Shown here: positions 27,020 to 35,927 of the stretch, in pieces
Numbering within the stretch: position 1 is the stretch's first letter
Layout of the letters: every line of letters begins with the position of its first letter
NCBI RefSeq assembly: GCF_017352375.1
Contig: NZ_JAFEVR010000004.1
Span: 1,178,001 to 1,242,000 of the forward strand
Direction: 5' to 3'
Length of the DNA: 64,000 bases
From: Mycolicibacterium sp. S2-37
Lineage (GTDB): Bacteria > Actinomycetota > Actinomycetes > Mycobacteriales > Mycobacteriaceae
The notes under the pieces: generated by a model
What the model was told of the DNA's origin: nothing
Seen by the model: only the letters and a program-made list of their open reading frames with translations
Database searches by the model: none
Position numbers and translations under genes: made by a program

Positions 27020-27415
27020 ATGACCTCTCCCCCAGCCGAACTGCAGCAGATCGCCAACCCGACACGCGCCACCCGAATGGCCGCGATGTTGGCGGGCATG
27101 GGAGTGCTGCACTTCGTCGCGCCCAAGCCGTTCGACACCATCGTCCCGGTCGAATTGCCCGGTTCCGCGCGGTTCTACACCTACGCCTCGGGTGTGGCGG
27201 AGATCGGCGTCGCCGCCGCCCTGGCTGCGCCGAAGACACGCAAGGCCGGAGCACTGGCGGCGATCGCGCTGTATCTGGGGGTCTTCCCGGGCAACGTCAA
27301 CATGGTGCGGCTGTGGTGGGACAAGCCGTGGCCGATGCGGGCGATAGCCCTCGCGCGGCTGCCGCTGCAGGTACCGATGATCGCCCAGGCGCTGAAGGTC
27401 TACCGCAGCTCCTAG
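27020..27415 (+). CDS. DoxX-like small membrane protein
   Basis: A 131-residue protein with about three to four hydrophobic helices and the pattern GMGVLHFVAPKPFD, ASGVAEIG and LYLGVFPGNVNM typical of small DoxX-like membrane proteins in mycobacteria. The function is unknown; DoxX relatives elsewhere have been linked to thiol and redox stress. It is monocistronic and ends 10 bp before the adnB stop on the other strand. Confidence 0.75.
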   Translation: MTSPPAELQQIANPTRATRMAAMLAGMGVLHFVAPKPFDTIVPVELPGSARFYTYASGVAEIGVAAALAAPKTRKAGALAAIALYLGVFPGNVNMVRLWWDKPWPMRAIALARLPLQVPMIAQALKVYRSS

Positions 27416-27424
27416 ATCGTCACA

Positions 27425-30400
27425 TCAGGCCACCTCCGTTCTGAGCAGCGCCGCCAGATCGGCGGCGCCCGGTAGCGCGGGAGGGTGCACGGTACGGCCC
27501 GACCTGACGTAGTGGAAGGCCGCCCCCACCCGCTCGACCGGGCATCCCTGGAGCGCGGCCCACGCCTCGCGGTACACCGCGAGCTGGATCCCCGCCTGCC
27601 GCTGCGCCTCCGGCGCCTCGGGGGGTGCGCCGGTCTTCCAGTCCACGACGATGAACCCGCCGTCGTCGTCGGAGAACACCGCATCGATGCGCCCGCGCAC
27701 CATGGTCTCGCCGATGACCATCTCGAACGGCACCTCGGTGTCGACCGGGGTGCGAGCGGCCCACGGCGAGAGCATGAACGCCGATTGCAATTCGTCGAGT
27801 TGCCGCTCCTGGGCGAGCCGCTCGCCACCGTCCACCGCGCCGGGCAGATCATCCAGATCAAACAGCCGGTCCGCACCGTAGAACCGCTGCACCCAGTCAT
27901 GAAAAGCCGTGCCCAACAACGCATGCGGGGCCGGCGGCGTGGGCAGCCGCCGGCGCAGCCGGTGCAGGACGCCGTCACGGTCGCCGCTCAGCTCGACCAG
28001 TGTGCTGACCGACACCTGCACCGGTAGCGGCGGCGGCTCGAGGTGCGGCACCTGCTTCCGCTCGGCCAGCAGCGCATCGACGTCACCGGTCCACCCTTCG
28101 ACATCGACATCGACATCGGACCGGTCCGCCTCGGCCATCGCCCGTGCCACCCGCTGGGCGCCGGCATCGATGTCGGCGCGTCGCCCCGCCGCCGGCTCGG
28201 CCGGCCACAGAATCTCGGTGACGTTGTCGCGCAACGGGTTCACCTCGCCGGCGGCCGGTTCGGGCGCCCACTGGTCGATGACTCCGCACGGGCTGCCCGA
28301 GGCCGCCGCCCGGTCGACGATGTCCTTGAGCTCGCAGAGGAACTCCGACGGTCCGCGGGGCTTGGCCTCCGTACCGCCCCAGTGGTGCCCCGACAGCAGC
28401 AGCGTGTCCTCCGCCCGGGTCAGTGCGACGTAGAGCAGCCTGCGTTCCTCGTCCGTGCGGCGCTGCTCGAGACGGCTCTTGTGATCGTTTATCCTGTCCG
28501 AGAGCATCTTTCGATCGTTGACGTCGGAGCTGTCCAGCACGGGGACGCCGTGGTCGGTCGTGGTGGCGCGGTCACCGCGCAGCAGCGGCGGTAGATCGGC
28601 CGGATCGGTCAGCCAGGTGCGCATCCGCCCGGTCGAGGGGAACACCCGGCCGCTGAGGTGCGGCACCGCCACCAGCTGCCATTCCAGCCCCTTGGCGGCG
28701 TGGACGGTGAGGATCTGGACGCGTTCGGTGGACACCGTCAGCTCCGCCGGCGCCAGGCCGTTCTCGACGTCCATCGCCGCGTCCAGGAACGCCAGCAATC
28801 CGCTCACCGATGCCCCCGCCCGCGCGGCGTAATCGGTCACCACATCGGTGAAGGCGTCGAGATGTTCGGTTCCCGACCAGCCCGCGGAGACGGGCCGCGC
28901 GGCGCGCGCCTCGACGTCGACGGCCAGCACCCGGCGGACCTCGTTGACCAGATCCGGCAGCGGGAAGCTCAAATGGGAACGCAGCGCCGCCAACTCCTCT
29001 CCGAGCGCGGTGATCCTGCGGTATCCCGCTGCCGAGTACCGATCGGCGGATCCGGGATCGCAGACGGCGTCGGCGAGGCATGCGGTATCGGCGTCGGGCG
29101 CGATGCGTGCCACGATCTCCTCGGCGGTGGCGTCCGGTCCGGCGCTACCGGTGTCGTCGAGTTCCTTCGCCCGGCGCCACAGCGCGGCGATGTCTCGCCC
29201 GCCGAGACGCCAGCGCGGACCGGTCAGGATGCGCATCGCCGAGCTGCCCGCGGTGGGGTCGGCGACCAGACGCAGCATCGCCACGACGTCGGCGACCTCC
29301 GCGACGCCGAGCAGGCCGGCCAGGCCGACGACCTCCACGGGCACGCCGCGGTCGGTCAACGCCTCCGCGATCGGCGCGGCATCGGCGTTGCGCCGCAACA
29401 ACACCGCCGCCGTGGGCGGCGCATCGCCGGCCTCGCGCGCAGCGTGGTATCGCTGCGCCACCTGATCGGCGACCCATTCCCGTTCGGCCGCAACGTCATT
29501 GAATAGTGCCAGCCGATTGGTGCCAGGTTGCGCGTCGGGCCTTGGCCGCAGCGCGCGTACCGCGACCGAGCGCCTGCGTGCCTCGGCCGACACGGCGTTG
29601 GCCAGATGCAGCGTGCTCGCCGGGTTACGCCAGCTGGTGCGCAATTCCAGCGTCGGCGCCGGAGTGCCGTCGGAGCGCGGGAAATCGGTGGCGAATCGCG
29701 GCAGGTTGGTCGCCGAGGCGCCGCGCCACCCGTAGATCGACTGGATGGGATCACCCACGGCGGTCAGCGCCAGGTCGTCGTCGACGCCGCCGCCGAACAG
29801 GGCGGACAGCGCGACACGCTGGGCGTGCCCGGTGTCCTGGTACTCATCGAGTAGTACCACCCGGTAGCGGGCCCGCAGCTGCGCGCCCACCTGAGGGAAG
29901 TGGGCGGCCAGCCGTGCCGCCGCGGCCATCTGCATGCCGAAGTCCATGACGTTCCCTGCGCGCATCCGCGCATGTAAGGCATCGATCAGCGGCACCAGTT
30001 CGGTGCGTTCGGCCTGAGTGGCGAGCATGCGCAGCAGCCACTGGCTGGGGCCGCGGTCACGCTGATACGGACCCGCGGGCAGCGTGTACACCAGGCGTTC
30101 GAGCTCGACGTGGGTGTCGCGCAGCTCTCCGGTCTCGACGAGGTGTTCGGCGAGTTGACCGGCCAGCCGCAGCACCATACGGGTCACCGCGGCCGGTGAT
30201 TTGTCCGTCTCGAGCGGGCCGGGGTGGGCGCAGACCACCTCATGGGCCAGCTGGAACAGCTCCGTCTCCCCGACCAGCCGGGTGTCGGGCTCCAGGCCGA
30301 GCAGCGGACCGTGCTCGCGCAGCAGCGTGCCGGCGAAGGCGTGGTAGGTGCTCACGGCAGGCAGGTCGGCCAGATCGCCCGCGACGCCGGGGACCAGACC

Positions 30401-30679
30401 GGCGCCGGCCAGCCGGGCGAGCCGGGTGCGCACGCGTCGCAGCAGCTGACCGGCGGCCTTTCTGGTGAAGGTCAGTCCGAGTACCTCACCGGGACTCGCG
30501 TAGCCGTTGGCCACCAGCCACACCACCCGTGCGGCCATGGTCTCGGTCTTCCCCGCCCCGGCGCCCGCGATCACCACCAGCGGGCCCGGCGGCGCAGCGA
30601 TCACCGCCGCCTGCTCTTCGGTGGGTGCGAAAAGCCCTAGCGCCGAGGCCAATTCGGCCGGACTGTGGCGCACGATCAC
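27425..30679 (-). CDS. adnB: AdnB subunit of the AdnAB DNA end-resecting motor-nuclease
   Basis: A 1084-residue protein with an N-terminal UvrD-like motor and C-terminal RecB-family nuclease. Walker A is AGAGAGKT, motif II is LLDEYQDTGHAQ and the late motor motif is [17 protein letters not shown]. The nuclease signature VVDWKTGAP near residue 1010 carries the catalytic Asp and Lys. In mycobacteria AdnA and AdnB form a heterodimer that resects DNA double-strand breaks. AdnB has the fully canonical motor of the pair. It overlaps adnA by 4 bp. Confidence 0.94.
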   Translation of the reverse strand: MIVRHSPAELASALGLFAPTEEQAAVIAAPPGPLVVIAGAGAGKTETMAARVVWLVANGYASPGEVLGLTFTRKAAGQLLRRVRTRLARLAGAGLVPGVAGDLADLPAVSTYHAFAGTLLREHGPLLGLEPDTRLVGETELFQLAHEVVCAHPGPLETDKSPAAVTRMVLRLAGQLAEHLVETGELRDTHVELERLVYTLPAGPYQRDRGPSQWLLRMLATQAERTELVPLIDALHARMRAGNVMDFGMQMAAAARLAAHFPQVGAQLRARYRVVLLDEYQDTGHAQRVALSALFGGGVDDDLALTAVGDPIQSIYGWRGASATNLPRFATDFPRSDGTPAPTLELRTSWRNPASTLHLANAVSAEARRRSVAVRALRPRPDAQPGTNRLALFNDVAAEREWVADQVAQRYHAAREAGDAPPTAAVLLRRNADAAPIAEALTDRGVPVEVVGLAGLLGVAEVADVVAMLRLVADPTAGSSAMRILTGPRWRLGGRDIAALWRRAKELDDTGSAGPDATAEEIVARIAPDADTACLADAVCDPGSADRYSAAGYRRITALGEELAALRSHLSFPLPDLVNEVRRVLAVDVEARAARPVSAGWSGTEHLDAFTDVVTDYAARAGASVSGLLAFLDAAMDVENGLAPAELTVSTERVQILTVHAAKGLEWQLVAVPHLSGRVFPSTGRMRTWLTDPADLPPLLRGDRATTTDHGVPVLDSSDVNDRKMLSDRINDHKSRLEQRRTDEERRLLYVALTRAEDTLLLSGHHWGGTEAKPRGPSEFLCELKDIVDRAAASGSPCGVIDQWAPEPAAGEVNPLRDNVTEILWPAEPAAGRRADIDAGAQRVARAMAEADRSDVDVDVEGWTGDVDALLAERKQVPHLEPPPLPVQVSVSTLVELSGDRDGVLHRLRRRLPTPPAPHALLGTAFHDWVQRFYGADRLFDLDDLPGAVDGGERLAQERQLDELQSAFMLSPWAARTPVDTEVPFEMVIGETMVRGRIDAVFSDDDGGFIVVDWKTGAPPEAPEAQRQAGIQLAVYREAWAALQGCPVERVGAAFHYVRSGRTVHPPALPGAADLAALLRTEVA

Positions 30680-33600
30680 GACCGCTCCCCCGCCGGCTGG
30701 GCCGGGCAGCTGGTGCGCACCGGGCAGTGCGCACAGCCCTCGTTGACCCGTGCGGAGAACTGCGGCCCCCGGGTCGCCGCCGCGGCCCGACCGACCTGTT
30801 CACGCCACGCATCGAGCGCCTCGGCGCCCATCGCGTCCTGCTCGCGCTCCGCCGGCCCCCCTGCTGTGCTGCGGCCGAGATATACGAGCTTGCCGCCGCC
30901 GGGGACTTCGCCCTCCGACAGCAGGCCGGCGGCGACGGCGAGCTGGTACATGGCCAACTGAGCGTGCCGTTGGGCGTCGTCCTTGGTCGCCGGCGTCTTG
31001 CCGGTCTTGATGTCGACGACCACCAACCGCCCGGCGGCATCGCGTTCGAGGCGGTCGAGCCGCCCGCGCACCCGCACCGCAGGCAGGTCGCCTGCGGCCT
31101 CGACGACGACGCCGTCCACGTCGACCTCCGTGCCCACCTCGGTGAGTTCCCTGCGGGTCTGGTCGCGCCACTGCGTGAACGCGGTGAGCATCGACTCGTG
31201 CCGACCGAGTTCGTTCTCCGCGTGCCAGGACGCCTCATAGGGCAGCTGGGACCAGATCCGCCGCAGATCGTTGAGCAGTCTGCTCTCGGTCGATCCCGAC
31301 TCGGCCACCAGTGCGTGCAGCAGCGAACCGACCGCTGAGCGCACATCCCGGCCGTCGCCGCCGCCATGGCGTTCGAGCAGCCAGCGCAGCGGGCAGTCGG
31401 TCAGCGTCTGCAGCGTCGACGGCGACAGCGTGACGACCTCCTGCCCGTCGGGCCACAGCGCCTCCTCGGTTGACAGCGGCGTCAGCGGCTGCCACTGCCG
31501 CGGGTCGGCACCTGCGACGCCCGCCTGCGCCAACCGGGCGAGTTGCGCTGCGGCACAATCGCGGGCCGCACCGTCGACCGTGCCGTCGGGCGCACAGACC
31601 ACCGAACGCAGCCGGCCGACCAGCGCGGACGGCGCGAGCACGCGCGGGGCCCGAACGGGGGCGATCGTCTCGACGTCGGCGTGTCCGCACGACAGCGCGG
31701 ACAGTTCGGTGCAGAACGGTGACGGCAGCATCGCCTCGTCACCGGTGTCGCTGTCCACGGCCGTCACCAGGACGTGCGTGCGGGCTCGTCCCATGGCGGC
31801 GATGAGCAGGCGCCGTTCCTCAGCCAGCAGGGGCGCCCTGGAGGACACGCCACGGTTTTCCGGGGTGATGACGCCGTCGAGGACGTCGACGAGACGCTGG
31901 GTGTTCAGCACGCCGCCGCGCGGTACGGTGTTCGGCCACAGGCCCTCCTGAAGTCCGGCGATCACGACGAACTCCCATTCGCCGGACAGGGCCTGGTGCG
32001 CGCTCTGCACCGCGACGGCGTCGGCCGCCGACCGCTCGGCCGGGCTGCGCGGGGGTAGCCCGAGTCCCGAGACATGATCGATGAACGCCCGCACCGAACC
32101 GCCAGGGGTGCGGGCCACGAACTGCTCTGCGACGTCGAACAATTCGGTGACCGCATCCAGATCACGATCGGCCTGCACACCGGCGGGGCCGCCCCGCTCG
32201 GCGGCGGCGAGCCAACGCCGCTGCAGGCCGCTGCGGTGCCAGGCCTGCCACAGCGTGTGACGCGGGTCGAGCCCGGCGGCGGCGCTGCGCTGCGCTGCCG
32301 ACAGCACCGCACGCACCCGGCCCAGCGGTCGCTGCAGCGCCGCCGTCAGGCCCGGCTGCTCCCCGGTGAGGGCGTCGACGAGCAGATCGGCGAAATCGCG
32401 AGGCGGCCTGCTGCCGTCGGCGCGGCGCAATGCCCGCCGCAGCTGGCGCATCGACACCGGGTCGACCCGGCCGAGCGGCCCGGCGAGCAACGACTCGGCC
32501 TGTGCGCCGGTCAACCCGCCGGCCGCGGCCTCGAGCACCGTCAGCAGGGTTGCCACCGCGGGTTGCTCGGCCAGGGGCGTCGCGGCGGCGGGCAGGTCGA
32601 CCGGGACTCCGGCCGCGGTGAGGGCACGGGCCAGCGGGGCACCCACCCGCGACATCGACCGTACGACGACGGCCATCTCCGACCACGGCACCCCGTCGAC
32701 GAGATGAGCCCGGCGCAGCGCGTCGGCCACCAGTGCCGATTCGGCGTGCGTGCCGGCGGCCAACCGCACGGTCACCGACCCGGCGCGATCGGCGACACCG
32801 GTGAGCCCGCGCGCTGCCGCACCGGGTAACCGTTGCGCGACAGCGGTGATCGCGTCCGCCACGGCGGCCGCGCAGCGATGCGACTCGGTGAGCGCGATGA
32901 GCGGGCTGTCGGATGGTTCGCGCAGCAGCGTGGGATCGGCCCCGCGATACCCGAACACCGCCTGGTCGGGGTCACCGGCGATGACGGTGAGGTCGGCACC
33001 GGGCATGAGCGCCCGCACCAGGCGGGCCGCCTGCGGATCGAGGTGCTGGGCGTCGTCGACCAGCAGCAGCCGGACGCGGCTGCGCTCGGCGGCAAGCAGT
33101 TCCGGGTCGGTGGCGAAGGCCTCGAGCGCTGCGCCGACGAGTTCGGCCGCGCCCAGCGCCGGCACGGTGGCCTGCGGGGCGGCCATACCGACCGCGGAAC
33201 GCAGCAGCATGATCTGTTCGTAGGCCTGCGCGAACCGGCCTGCGGCCGACCATTCGGGCCGTGCGCACTGCCGGCCGAGCCGTTGCAGCGCAACCGGGTC
33301 GACACCGCGCTCGGTGCACCGCGCCATCAGATCGCGCAGCTCACCGGCGAAACCCGCCGTCGCCAGCGCCGGCCGCAGGCCCGCCGGCCAGGCCACCGGT
33401 GACCGGTCACCGTCCTCCAGATCGCCGGCGAGCAGCTCGCGGATGATGCCGTCCTGTTCGGCACCGGTGATCAGCCGCGGCGGGGCCCCGCCGTTGCGCT
33501 GCGCCGCCAACCGCAGCACCGCGAACGCGTAGGAGTGCACGGTACGCACGAGCGGCTGCCGCACCACCCTGCGGACACCGTCGCGCAGCAGCTCACGGGT

Positions 33601-33828
33601 GATGGCAGCGCGGGCCTGCGCGCCCAGCTGCGTCGAACCCGTCAGCAGCAGAACCGATTCGGGGTCGACTCCGGCGCGGATGTGCGCCGCCGCGGTACCG
33701 ATCAGCAGCGTCGACTTACCGGTGCCGGGGCCACCGACCAGCCGAACCAGGCCGCGCCGACTCGGCTCGAGCAGTTCGGTGTCCGGCGACGTGGGCCGGG
33801 TCGCCGTGTCGACGTCTGATGCGGTCAT
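30676..33828 (-). CDS. adnA: AdnA subunit of the AdnAB DNA end-resecting motor-nuclease
   Basis: A 1050-residue partner of AdnB. It has Walker A GGPGTGKST near residue 35, but motif II is LLVDDAQHLD, with Asp where active helicases have Glu, in line with a weaker or non-canonical motor. The C-terminal nuclease has LVVVDIKTGKTP, and an AddB-like iron-sulfur ligand set: DCPLRW upstream and CAHCPVRTSCP near the end. The ATG at 33828 (MTASD) gives the usual length. It is the first gene of the adnA-adnB operon and diverges from lipV. Confidence 0.93.
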   Translation of the reverse strand: MTASDVDTATRPTSPDTELLEPSRRGLVRLVGGPGTGKSTLLIGTAAAHIRAGVDPESVLLLTGSTQLGAQARAAITRELLRDGVRRVVRQPLVRTVHSYAFAVLRLAAQRNGGAPPRLITGAEQDGIIRELLAGDLEDGDRSPVAWPAGLRPALATAGFAGELRDLMARCTERGVDPVALQRLGRQCARPEWSAAGRFAQAYEQIMLLRSAVGMAAPQATVPALGAAELVGAALEAFATDPELLAAERSRVRLLLVDDAQHLDPQAARLVRALMPGADLTVIAGDPDQAVFGYRGADPTLLREPSDSPLIALTESHRCAAAVADAITAVAQRLPGAAARGLTGVADRAGSVTVRLAAGTHAESALVADALRRAHLVDGVPWSEMAVVVRSMSRVGAPLARALTAAGVPVDLPAAATPLAEQPAVATLLTVLEAAAGGLTGAQAESLLAGPLGRVDPVSMRQLRRALRRADGSRPPRDFADLLVDALTGEQPGLTAALQRPLGRVRAVLSAAQRSAAAGLDPRHTLWQAWHRSGLQRRWLAAAERGGPAGVQADRDLDAVTELFDVAEQFVARTPGGSVRAFIDHVSGLGLPPRSPAERSAADAVAVQSAHQALSGEWEFVVIAGLQEGLWPNTVPRGGVLNTQRLVDVLDGVITPENRGVSSRAPLLAEERRLLIAAMGRARTHVLVTAVDSDTGDEAMLPSPFCTELSALSCGHADVETIAPVRAPRVLAPSALVGRLRSVVCAPDGTVDGAARDCAAAQLARLAQAGVAGADPRQWQPLTPLSTEEALWPDGQEVVTLSPSTLQTLTDCPLRWLLERHGGGDGRDVRSAVGSLLHALVAESGSTESRLLNDLRRIWSQLPYEASWHAENELGRHESMLTAFTQWRDQTRRELTEVGTEVDVDGVVVEAAGDLPAVRVRGRLDRLERDAAGRLVVVDIKTGKTPATKDDAQRHAQLAMYQLAVAAGLLSEGEVPGGGKLVYLGRSTAGGPAEREQDAMGAEALDAWREQVGRAAAATRGPQFSARVNEGCAHCPVRTSCPAQPAGERS

Positions 33829-33891
33829 GTGGGCATGACACCACGTGGGTCCGACAAGTCCCGTGCAGCAGAAGCTGGCACCATCGGCGGC

Positions 33892-34677
33892 ATGACTCTG
33901 CACGTGCACCGCTACGGACCCGATGGCCCCCCGCACCTGCTCGCGTTGCACGGGCTGACCGGGCACGGACGGCGGTGGGAGACCCTGTCGACACGGCATC
34001 TGGCCGAATTCACCGTCGTCGCACCCGACCTCATCGGTCACGGCCGCTCATCATGGGCGGCGCCGTGGACCATCGAATCGAATACGACGGCGCTTGCCGC
34101 GCTCCTCGACGCCGACGCCGAGGGGCCGGTCGTGGTGGCGGGGCATTCGTTCGGCGGAGCGGTCGCCCTGGACCTGGCAGCACGGCGTCCGGACCTGGTG
34201 GCCGGGTTGGTGCTGCTCGACCCGGCCACCGGACTCGACGGAGAATGGATGCGCGAGATCGCCGACGACATGTTCGCCTCCCCGGACTACACCGATCGCG
34301 CGGAGGCCCGCCGGGAGAAGGTGTCGGGTGCGTGGGGGGAGGTCACCGAGGCCGAGGTCGACCGCGAACTCGACGAACACCTCGTCGAACTGCCCAACGG
34401 CCGCAGCGGGTGGCGCATCGACGTGCCCGCGATGATGGCGTACTGGAGCGAACTCGCCCGCCCGATCCCCGTCCCCCGCGACGGTGTGCCGGTGACGCTG
34501 ATCCACGCCACCCGCACCCGACCGCCCTACGCCACCGACGAGCTGATCAGCACCCTGGACACGGCGCTCGGGCCGAATCTCACTGTGTTGAAGTGGGATT
34601 GCGACCACATGGTCCCGCAGGCGCGGCCGGAGGAGACCGCCGCGGTGATCCGCGGCCACCTCGAGCGGCATGAGTGA
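33892..34677 (+). CDS. lipV: Alpha/beta-hydrolase, LipV-type lipase/esterase
   Basis: A 261-residue alpha/beta hydrolase. The oxyanion segment is LHGLTGHGRRW, the nucleophile elbow is GHSFGG (Ser near residue 86), and the terminal His is in KWDCDHMVPQ. By position beside adnA it corresponds to tuberculosis LipV (Rv3203), a carboxylesterase. Start ATG 33892 follows CACCAT by 7 nt, a leaderless arrangement. Its stop overlaps the start of the next gene. Confidence 0.87.
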   Translation: MTLHVHRYGPDGPPHLLALHGLTGHGRRWETLSTRHLAEFTVVAPDLIGHGRSSWAAPWTIESNTTALAALLDADAEGPVVVAGHSFGGAVALDLAARRPDLVAGLVLLDPATGLDGEWMREIADDMFASPDYTDRAEARREKVSGAWGEVTEAEVDRELDEHLVELPNGRSGWRIDVPAMMAYWSELARPIPVPRDGVPVTLIHATRTRPPYATDELISTLDTALGPNLTVLKWDCDHMVPQARPEETAAVIRGHLERHE

Positions 34678-34973
34678 TGGCGGCGGTCAGCGATGCCCAG
34701 GTGGAGGCCGTGCGCGCGCTGGTCGCCGCGATCCCGGCCGGTCGGGTCAGCACCTACGGTGACATCGCCGACGCGGCCGGTCTGTCCAGCGCGCGCATCG
34801 TCGGCTGGATCATGCGCACCGACTCCTCCGACCTGCCGTGGCACCGCGTCGTCCCCGCGTCGGGGCGGCCCGCGGCGCACCTGGCCACCCGCCAGCTCGA
34901 GCTGCTACGCGCCGAAGGCGTGCTCGCCTCCGATGGCAGGATTGCCCTGCGTGAACTACGGCACGCGTTCTAG
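34677..34973 (+). CDS. Alkyltransferase-like (ATL/MGMT-like) DNA-binding protein
   Basis: A 98-residue protein with the DNA-binding half of O6-alkylguanine-DNA alkyltransferases: GRVSTYGDIA helix, AARIVG-like recognition helix and an active-site loop. The loop reads PWHRV instead of PCHRV, so the acceptor Cys is replaced by Trp. It is therefore an alkyltransferase-like protein that can bind alkylated bases and hand them to excision repair but cannot itself dealkylate. The ATG overlaps the lipV stop (TGATG). A GTG one codon upstream is an alternative start. Confidence 0.85.
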   Translation: MAAVSDAQVEAVRALVAAIPAGRVSTYGDIADAAGLSSARIVGWIMRTDSSDLPWHRVVPASGRPAAHLATRQLELLRAEGVLASDGRIALRELRHAF

Positions 34974-35824
34974 AGGATCAGCCGCACCAGAGCGGCGGTC
35001 CGCGCCAATCCAGGGAACGCCGCCGCCGTCGACCGCGGGTGCAGCGCATGGACGGCGAGCCGGAACATCAACGCGCGCAACAACATCTGCGGCCACTCCG
35101 GCAGCGAAGCCCACCGCTCGATCAGACCGTCGTCGGCTTCGCCCCAGGCCAGTGCGTCGACGACCACGACGCCGGCCGCCCAGGAGGCAGGCCGCCAGTA
35201 GGGCGTGATGTCGGTGATCCCGGGCGCGGCGGCACCCGCGAACAGCACGGTGCCGTAGAGGTCTCCGTGCACCAGTTGGCTCGGGCTCTTGGTGGGTCTG
35301 CGCAAGGTGGCCAGCTGATTGATGAGCTCGACGGACTTCTGCCCGTCGGTGGAGCCCGGTGCCACCCGGGCGCCGGGCGGCAGTGAGTGCAGCGGCCGCT
35401 CTTCCCAGGCGGCGCGGTCGGCGGCGATGAAGACGTCGACGTCCGCCCATGGCGCGACCGGGGGCTGGGTCAGGAACCGCGGGCGCTCCAGGGTCGCGGT
35501 CGCCTCGTGCAGACGCACGGCCGCCGACACCACCTCGTCATGACGCGGTTCGGGGGTCCCGGCGACGAAAGTGTCCGCGCGCCACCCGGAGACCACGTAG
35601 CGGCCGTCGGTCGAACGGACCGGCCGCGCCAGGCGCACGCCGTCGACGAACAACGTCTCACGGGCCTTGGCCGACCAGGCCGCGCGGGCGTGGTCGGCGA
35701 TCATCGACAGCACGACCTCGCCGCAGCGCCAGCCGCCCTCCCAACTCGACCCCAGCGGGACCGGCCGCACACCGACCAGACCGAACGCCGCGAGGACATG
35801 GTCGGGCGGTCGCTCGGAATTCAC
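34970..35824 (-). CDS. Actinobacterial aminoglycoside-phosphotransferase-like protein (TIGR02569 type)
   Basis: A protein of about 284 residues, conserved in actinobacteria, with weak kinase-like features: a LVHGDLYGTVLF catalytic-loop motif near residue 195 and an ITDITPYWRP segment in the metal-binding position. This pattern is seen in phosphotransferase-like proteins of unknown substrate. The GTG at 35824 is preferred over the one two codons upstream because TAACCT at 35836-35831 lies exactly 6 nt before it. Its end overlaps the preceding plus-strand gene by a shared CTAG. Confidence 0.75.
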   Translation of the reverse strand: MNSERPPDHVLAAFGLVGVRPVPLGSSWEGGWRCGEVVLSMIADHARAAWSAKARETLFVDGVRLARPVRSTDGRYVVSGWRADTFVAGTPEPRHDEVVSAAVRLHEATATLERPRFLTQPPVAPWADVDVFIAADRAAWEERPLHSLPPGARVAPGSTDGQKSVELINQLATLRRPTKSPSQLVHGDLYGTVLFAGAAAPGITDITPYWRPASWAAGVVVVDALAWGEADDGLIERWASLPEWPQMLLRALMFRLAVHALHPRSTAAAFPGLARTAALVRLIL

Positions 35825-35830
35825 CAGCAC

Positions 35831-35836
35831 AGGTTA
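35831..35836 (-). promoter_or_regulatory. -10 box setting a leaderless GTG start
   Basis: TAACCT on the minus strand is followed by GTGCTG and then the GTG at 35824. The transcript would begin at or next to the start codon. No Shine-Dalgarno sequence is visible upstream. Confidence 0.5.
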
Positions 35837-35927
35837 CTGGGCTAAAGGCGCAGGTCCAGCCCGGATGGCGGTCGTGTCGCATCACGGCTGGGCAACAGAC
35901 CGGCACCCTCACGGCAACGAGGGGCCG

